Shown: positions 5,334-8,450 of the stretch, in pieces
Layout of the letters: the number at the start of each line of letters is the position of its first letter
Position numbering within the stretch: position 1 is the stretch's first letter
DNA from: an uncultured Clostridia bacterium
GTDB lineage: Bacteria > Bacillota > Clostridia > Oscillospirales > Ruminococcaceae
Length of the DNA stretch: 8,450 bases
Assembly: GCA_946613705.1 (NCBI GenBank)
Contig: CAMOFU010000095.1
Coordinates: forward strand, 1-8,450
Direction of reading: 5' to 3'
Program-made: the position numbers and the translations under genes
The notes under the pieces: model-generated
Databases searched by the model: none
What the model saw: the letters and a program-made list of their open reading frames with translations, nothing else
Told to the model about the DNA's origin: nothing

Positions 5334-7046
5334 ATGAAAGGATTCTGTGAACGGAAATTCAGCTCAATGTTTATTTCGGGAACATTTACAAAAGCTGTTA
5401 TGTACATCATGCTCCTTTGTGACAGCATTATTGCGGGACACTTTATCGGGCAGACAGGAGTAGCTGCGATAAATGCCATCACACCCGTAACGGGCATAGT
5501 TACATTTTTCGGAGACCTTGTTTCAACAGGTGTGGGCATAGTTTTCACTCGGGAGATCGGGGCTATGAGAAAGAAACGCGCTGACGAGATATACGGTCAG
5601 GGACTCATAATCAGCATCTCTATCGGTCTTATTTCCGCACTGACCATATTTCTGATACAGGACGCTTATTTCAGCCTTAACGGCATCACGGGAGAGATCT
5701 ACGATGAGGCGATAAAGTATTATCGGCTCACCCCGATCAATGCGTTCCTGACGATAGTTATTTTCTACCTTGAGCAGATGGTCTACAGCGACGGTGATGA
5801 GCTGTGCAACAATATCTGCTACGGCTTCCAGATAGGCGGAAACATACTGTGCTCGATAATACTTGCAAAATTCATGGGAATGTCGGGCATCATACTCGGT
5901 TCGATAGTTGGCAACAGTCTTGGCATACTCACCTGCATCTGGCATTACTTCCGCAAATGCAGCACCCTGCATTTTGTATGGCATCTGTCCTTCAGGGACT
6001 TCCTGCTGACCTCGCGCTACAGCATCGTGGATTCGTCTGTATACCTTTGCTGGGCGCTTATGGACTATGTGATGATAGGCTTTGTATCGGCGAATTACGG
6101 CTCATCGGGGCTCGTCACGCTTGCAGCGGTCGTGAGCCTTATAGAGTTCAGCGTGGTGCTTGACGGTGTGGGAATGGCGATGCAGCCGCTCATCGGAACA
6201 TATTTCGGTGAGAAGAACCATGTGCTCATCAAGAGAGTTATGAAGGCAGGTTATAAAGCGGCGGTGCTTGAGGGCGTGATAGCTACCGTTCTGCTGTGTA
6301 TCTTTGCCAGACAATTCTGCGGGCTGTTCGGCATCACGGAGGGTGCAGCGCTGAGCTCGTCCATGTCGGCGATCAGGATAGTCTCGCTGGGTTTTACGCT
6401 TTGCAGTGTGGTATCGCTTACGACCTCCTACTATATGCTGATCGACCGCATTCGCATGGCAACGTGCTTTGCAATACTTCAAAACGGACTGCTCTATATC
6501 GCTTTCCCCATACTCGGCTCGCTGCTTTTCGGAATAAACGGAATGTGGGCAGGCTTTGCAGTGGCGCCGCTTCTGACGCTTATCTGTGCATACGGCTTTG
6601 TGTATCTCAGGTTCGGCAGAGAAAGCTTCCCGTTCCTGCTGAAGGATATTGATTCGGATATAGAGGTCATGGACGATATACTCACCCCCGACACTGCCGC
6701 CGCCTTGTCGGAGCGTGTCGGGGATAGTCTGACAACGCGCGGCTTTTCTTCAAGGACTGTTACCCACGCTTCGCTGTTCGTGGAGGAGATCGGGCTTACC
6801 ATACTTGAAAAGAACAAGAAGTCGAAAAAGCCGCTGCTGTTTGAACTGTCTCTTTTCTTTGAAGAGGATTCGGTACTGCTTATAGAACGTGATGCAGGTG
6901 AATTGTTCGATGTAACAGACCCCAATATGCAGGTAAAAGGTCTGAGCGGCTTTATCCTTAACGGGATCATGGAATCGCATAATGAAAAAGCCTATCTTGT
7001 TACAACAGGCTACAACCGCAATATGATACGCTTTTCCGAATCGTGA
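5334..7046 (+). CDS. MATE-family exporter with C-terminal GHKL/RsbW-like domain
   Basis: 570 residues, about 120 more than a plain MATE protein. Start ATG at 5334 follows GGAGGG. Residues 1-430 show about twelve hydrophobic helices (roughly 15-38, 46-72, 88-110, 133-152, 162-180, 183-205, 238-258, 262-284, 306-330, 345-368, 374-397, 402-426). The halves are joined by a polar loop, as in MATE drug/sodium or proton antiporters that export organic cations or other small molecules. Residues about 438-570 are soluble and resemble the HATPase_c_2 fold of RsbW-type kinases: an N-box-like VEEIGLTILEKN (483-494), a DAGELFD segment (520-526) at the place of the usual DxGxxFD, a shortened glycine region (GLSGF, 536-540) and a final TGYNRN (558-563). 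The glycine box is poor, so ATP binding may be weak or lost. Single-gene unit with its own promoter and terminator. Confidence 0.88.
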   Translation: MKGFCERKFSSMFISGTFTKAVMYIMLLCDSIIAGHFIGQTGVAAINAITPVTGIVTFFGDLVSTGVGIVFTREIGAMRKKRADEIYGQGLIISISIGLISALTIFLIQDAYFSLNGITGEIYDEAIKYYRLTPINAFLTIVIFYLEQMVYSDGDELCNNICYGFQIGGNILCSIILAKFMGMSGIILGSIVGNSLGILTCIWHYFRKCSTLHFVWHLSFRDFLLTSRYSIVDSSVYLCWALMDYVMIGFVSANYGSSGLVTLAAVVSLIEFSVVLDGVGMAMQPLIGTYFGEKNHVLIKRVMKAGYKAAVLEGVIATVLLCIFARQFCGLFGITEGAALSSSMSAIRIVSLGFTLCSVVSLTTSYYMLIDRIRMATCFAILQNGLLYIAFPILGSLLFGINGMWAGFAVAPLLTLICAYGFVYLRFGRESFPFLLKDIDSDIEVMDDILTPDTAAALSERVGDSLTTRGFSSRTVTHASLFVEEIGLTILEKNKKSKKPLLFELSLFFEEDSVLLIERDAGELFDVTDPNMQVKGLSGFILNGIMESHNEKAYLVTTGYNRNMIRFSES

Positions 7047-7106
7047 CAGCGCAGTTTACAGCTTTGTATTGATCGTTCTGAGCTGCTGCATTTAACAAAG
7101 ATCACA

Positions 7107-7137
7107 GGTGCCTTGTCAGATGATAAGGCACCTTTTT
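7107..7137 (+). terminator. Strong rho-independent terminator of the MATE gene
   Basis: GGTGCCTT (7107-7114) pairs perfectly with AAGGCACC (7125-7132). GTC/GAT extend the stem to 11 bp (one G-U) around an AGAT tetraloop, followed by TTTTT (7133-7137). It lies 60 nt after the stop codon and separates the transporter from the sigma-factor unit. Confidence 0.9.
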
Positions 7138-7150
7138 GCCGTCATGCTTT

Positions 7151-7207
7151 TCGGACAGTCCGAATGTCGAATGCCCAAATGTCCAAATGCTTGCATTTTT
7201 CATTTGG
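7151..7207. repeat. Operator-like block of direct and inverted repeats at the sigma gene promoter
   Basis: A perfect palindrome TCGGAC-A-GTCCGA (7151-7163) is followed by four head-to-tail short units: CGAATGT (7161-7167), CGAATGC (7168-7174), CCAAATGT (7175-7182) and CCAAATGC (7183-7190). The last unit also forms AAATGC-TT-GCATTT (7185-7198), which overlaps the -35 box. A wider pair is CCAAATG (7183-7189) with CATTTGG (7201-7207) across the promoter. This density of repeats at the promoter is typical of a regulator binding site, though the regulator is unknown. Confidence 0.5.
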
Positions 7208-7219
7208 TTGTGCTAAAAT
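7191..7219 (+). promoter_or_regulatory. Promoter of the sigma/anti-sigma operon
   Basis: TTGCAT (7191-7196) and TAAAAT (7214-7219) are 17 nt apart, and the -10 is preceded by TGC. It looks like a housekeeping promoter; self-recognition by the encoded sigma factor cannot be judged from the sequence. Expected start is near 7226, about 32 nt before the ATG. Confidence 0.65.
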
Positions 7220-7257
7220 ATAGCCTGACGATATCTCAACCGAACGGAAGTGATGAA

Positions 7258-7788
7258 ATGCTGCCGATATACCTTGCCATGCTTGACGAACAGGAAGACA
7301 GGGACAGATTTGAAGAGCTTTATCTTAAATGCCGAGGGCGGCTCTATTCGCTGGCGCTGTCAATACTCGGCAGCCGTGAGGATGCGGAGGACGCATTGTC
7401 CGAGACCTTTTTTCGCACTGCCCGGAGCTTCTCAATAATTTCATCGCTTGACCGTAAGAAACAGGAGGCATATCTCGTTATTATATGCAGGAACGCTTCG
7501 CTCGACATCTACCGCAGGAACAGGCGGGATTGTGAACATCTTGACCGCTCCGATACGGGACCTGCCGAGCTCCCCTTTGAGCAGGAAGACAGCGGCCGCC
7601 TTGCCGATGCGCTGAAACGTCTGCCGAAGGAGCACAGAGATGTGCTTTACATCTACTGCCTGTTCGGCTGCTCTGCGGAGGAAAGTGCAAGGCAGCTCGG
7701 GATCTCAAAGGGGGCGCTCTACACCCGTGTCTCACGGGCAAAGGCGGCACTGAAAAAGCTTCTGGAGGAGGGTGATGATGATGACTGA
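7258..7788 (+). CDS. ECF-type RNA polymerase sigma factor
   Basis: 176 residues, normal for an ECF sigma factor. The chosen ATG has GGAAG 7 nt upstream. A start further up in frame would lie in the terminator and promoter, so it is rejected. Region 2 spans about 17-90: RFEELYLKCRGRLYSLAL with SREDAEDALSETF (39-51) as the core-binding segment, and AYLVIICRNASLDIYRRNRR (71-90) for -10 recognition. Region 4 spans about 116-168: ALKRLPKEHRDVLYIYCLFG, then the helix-turn-helix SAEESARQLGISKGALYTRV for -35 recognition. The tail is acidic (EEGDDDD). It directs RNA polymerase to a small regulon, and is normally held inactive by a membrane anti-sigma factor. The following gene overlaps its 3' end, indicating coupled translation. 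Confidence 0.92.
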   Translation: MLPIYLAMLDEQEDRDRFEELYLKCRGRLYSLALSILGSREDAEDALSETFFRTARSFSIISSLDRKKQEAYLVIICRNASLDIYRRNRRDCEHLDRSDTGPAELPFEQEDSGRLADALKRLPKEHRDVLYIYCLFGCSAEESARQLGISKGALYTRVSRAKAALKKLLEEGDDDD

Positions 7789-8450
7789 ACAGCGATTTGC
7801 CGAGGCTGTTCTCTCGGCGCTGACAGACGAATACTCCCGGGAATATATGCAGCTCCCGCAGGAACAGAGCTTCTCCGTCGGCTTTGAGAAGAAGATGAAC
7901 CGGCTCATCAAACGACGCCGCAGAGTTATTTATCCGCTTATCAGTACGGCGATGCGGAGGGCGGCCTGTCTGCTCGTCATCATCGGAGCGGGGCTCATAC
8001 TCTCGTTCCACGGTGCAGTTTTCGCTATAGACCGCTTTGCTGATGACTTTGTGTTCTTTGAAAGCGGCGGACGGGTCACGGTATTTTCCAACCGCTCCGA
8101 GGGCTCTCCCACTGTGATCGAAAGCTGCTATGCTCCCGCCTATCTGCCGCAGGGATTCACACTTGCCCGCAGCAGCCTCACGGAGCATACTCTGTATCGT
8201 AATTACAATAACGGCTATGAGGAGATATTCTTCACCCAGTACACAAGGACAGATTTCATTCTCACAAACAGATCGGAGCTGATGAAGTTCAGCCGCACGG
8301 ACATCGGCGGTCATTCCGCGCTGATACGGGAGTTTGATGATTGGTGCGAGCTATATTGGGACAACGGCGAATACATCATTGCTATGACCTCGACAGTTGG
8401 TAAAGATGCACTGATACAAGCTGCCGAATCTGTGCAAAAGGACGAAAATC
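7775..8450 (+). CDS. Membrane anti-sigma-like protein with DUF4367-type outer domain (3' end outside window)
   Basis: 225 codons are visible and the frame is open at the right edge. Three consecutive ATG codons (7775, 7778, 7781) could start it. GGAGG at 7764-7768 best fits the first or second. Overlap with the sigma gene is 8-14 nt. Counting from the third Met: a cytoplasmic N-terminal part (1-57) ending in a basic patch (KRRRR, 44-48), one membrane helix (about 60-83), then an extracytoplasmic part. Residues about 115-220 look like DUF4367, with APAYLPQGF (118-126), IGGHSALIREF (175-185), ELYWDNGEY (190-198) and a final helix ALIQAAESV. The position beside the sigma gene and the topology support an anti-sigma factor that releases sigma on an envelope signal. 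No zinc-binding HxxxCxxC motif is seen, so it is not a ZAS-type anti-sigma. The partner role is inferred. Confidence 0.85.
   Translation, partial: MMMTEQRFAEAVLSALTDEYSREYMQLPQEQSFSVGFEKKMNRLIKRRRRVIYPLISTAMRRAACLLVIIGAGLILSFHGAVFAIDRFADDFVFFESGGRVTVFSNRSEGSPTVIESCYAPAYLPQGFTLARSSLTEHTLYRNYNNGYEEIFFTQYTRTDFILTNRSELMKFSRTDIGGHSALIREFDDWCELYWDNGEYIIAMTSTVGKDALIQAAESVQKDEN

Noticed and set aside
7481..8314. Minus-strand 277-codon frame
   Set aside because: Antisense to the sigma factor and its partner, which have clear domains and coupled starts. The product is low-complexity His/Pro/Arg-rich in parts.

Overview
The window looks like a stretch of chromosome from a low-to-mid GC Firmicute, most likely an anaerobic gut or rumen clostridium of the Ruminococcus/Oscillospiraceae type. 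That placement is inference, based on gene style: strong AGGAGG-type ribosome binding sites, TG-extended -10 promoters, a DUF2779 nuclease, a MATE transporter with a GHKL-like tail, and a sigma factor next to a DUF4367 protein. No rRNA, tRNA, CRISPR array or insertion sequence was seen.

Left half (1-5070) reads leftward. A textbook promoter (TTGACA, 17 nt, TATAAT) at 5040-5068 drives a leader of about 130 nt with inverted repeats. It is followed by a two-gene operon: a 496-residue predicted nuclease (Cas4/RecB-like Fe-S half joined to a DUF2779 DEDD-exonuclease half), then a WYL-domain transcription regulator starting 9 nt after it. Beyond these lie a 34-codon membrane peptide gene with its own promoter and hairpin terminator, and possibly a second 22-codon hydrophobic peptide. 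Next comes a 545-residue membrane protein of unknown family, with a long charged coiled coil, three tandem repeats of about 37 residues, two membrane helices and an acidic linker. Last is the start of a small, very basic protein that runs off the left edge.

Right half (5220-8450) reads rightward. A MATE-family exporter gene has its own promoter and a strong terminator. Its C-terminal 130 residues resemble a degenerate RsbW/HATPase_c_2 domain. After the terminator comes an operator-like block of direct and inverted repeats touching the promoter of an ECF-type sigma factor gene. The last gene overlaps the sigma gene and encodes a single-pass membrane protein with a DUF4367-like outer domain, very likely the cognate anti-sigma factor; it runs off the right edge.

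Working picture: the nuclease/WYL pair is a regulated DNA-processing or defence-like unit, and the sigma/anti-sigma pair is a cell-surface signalling unit. The 545-residue repeat protein and the tiny membrane peptides are the least explained parts. Any functional link between the two halves is speculation.
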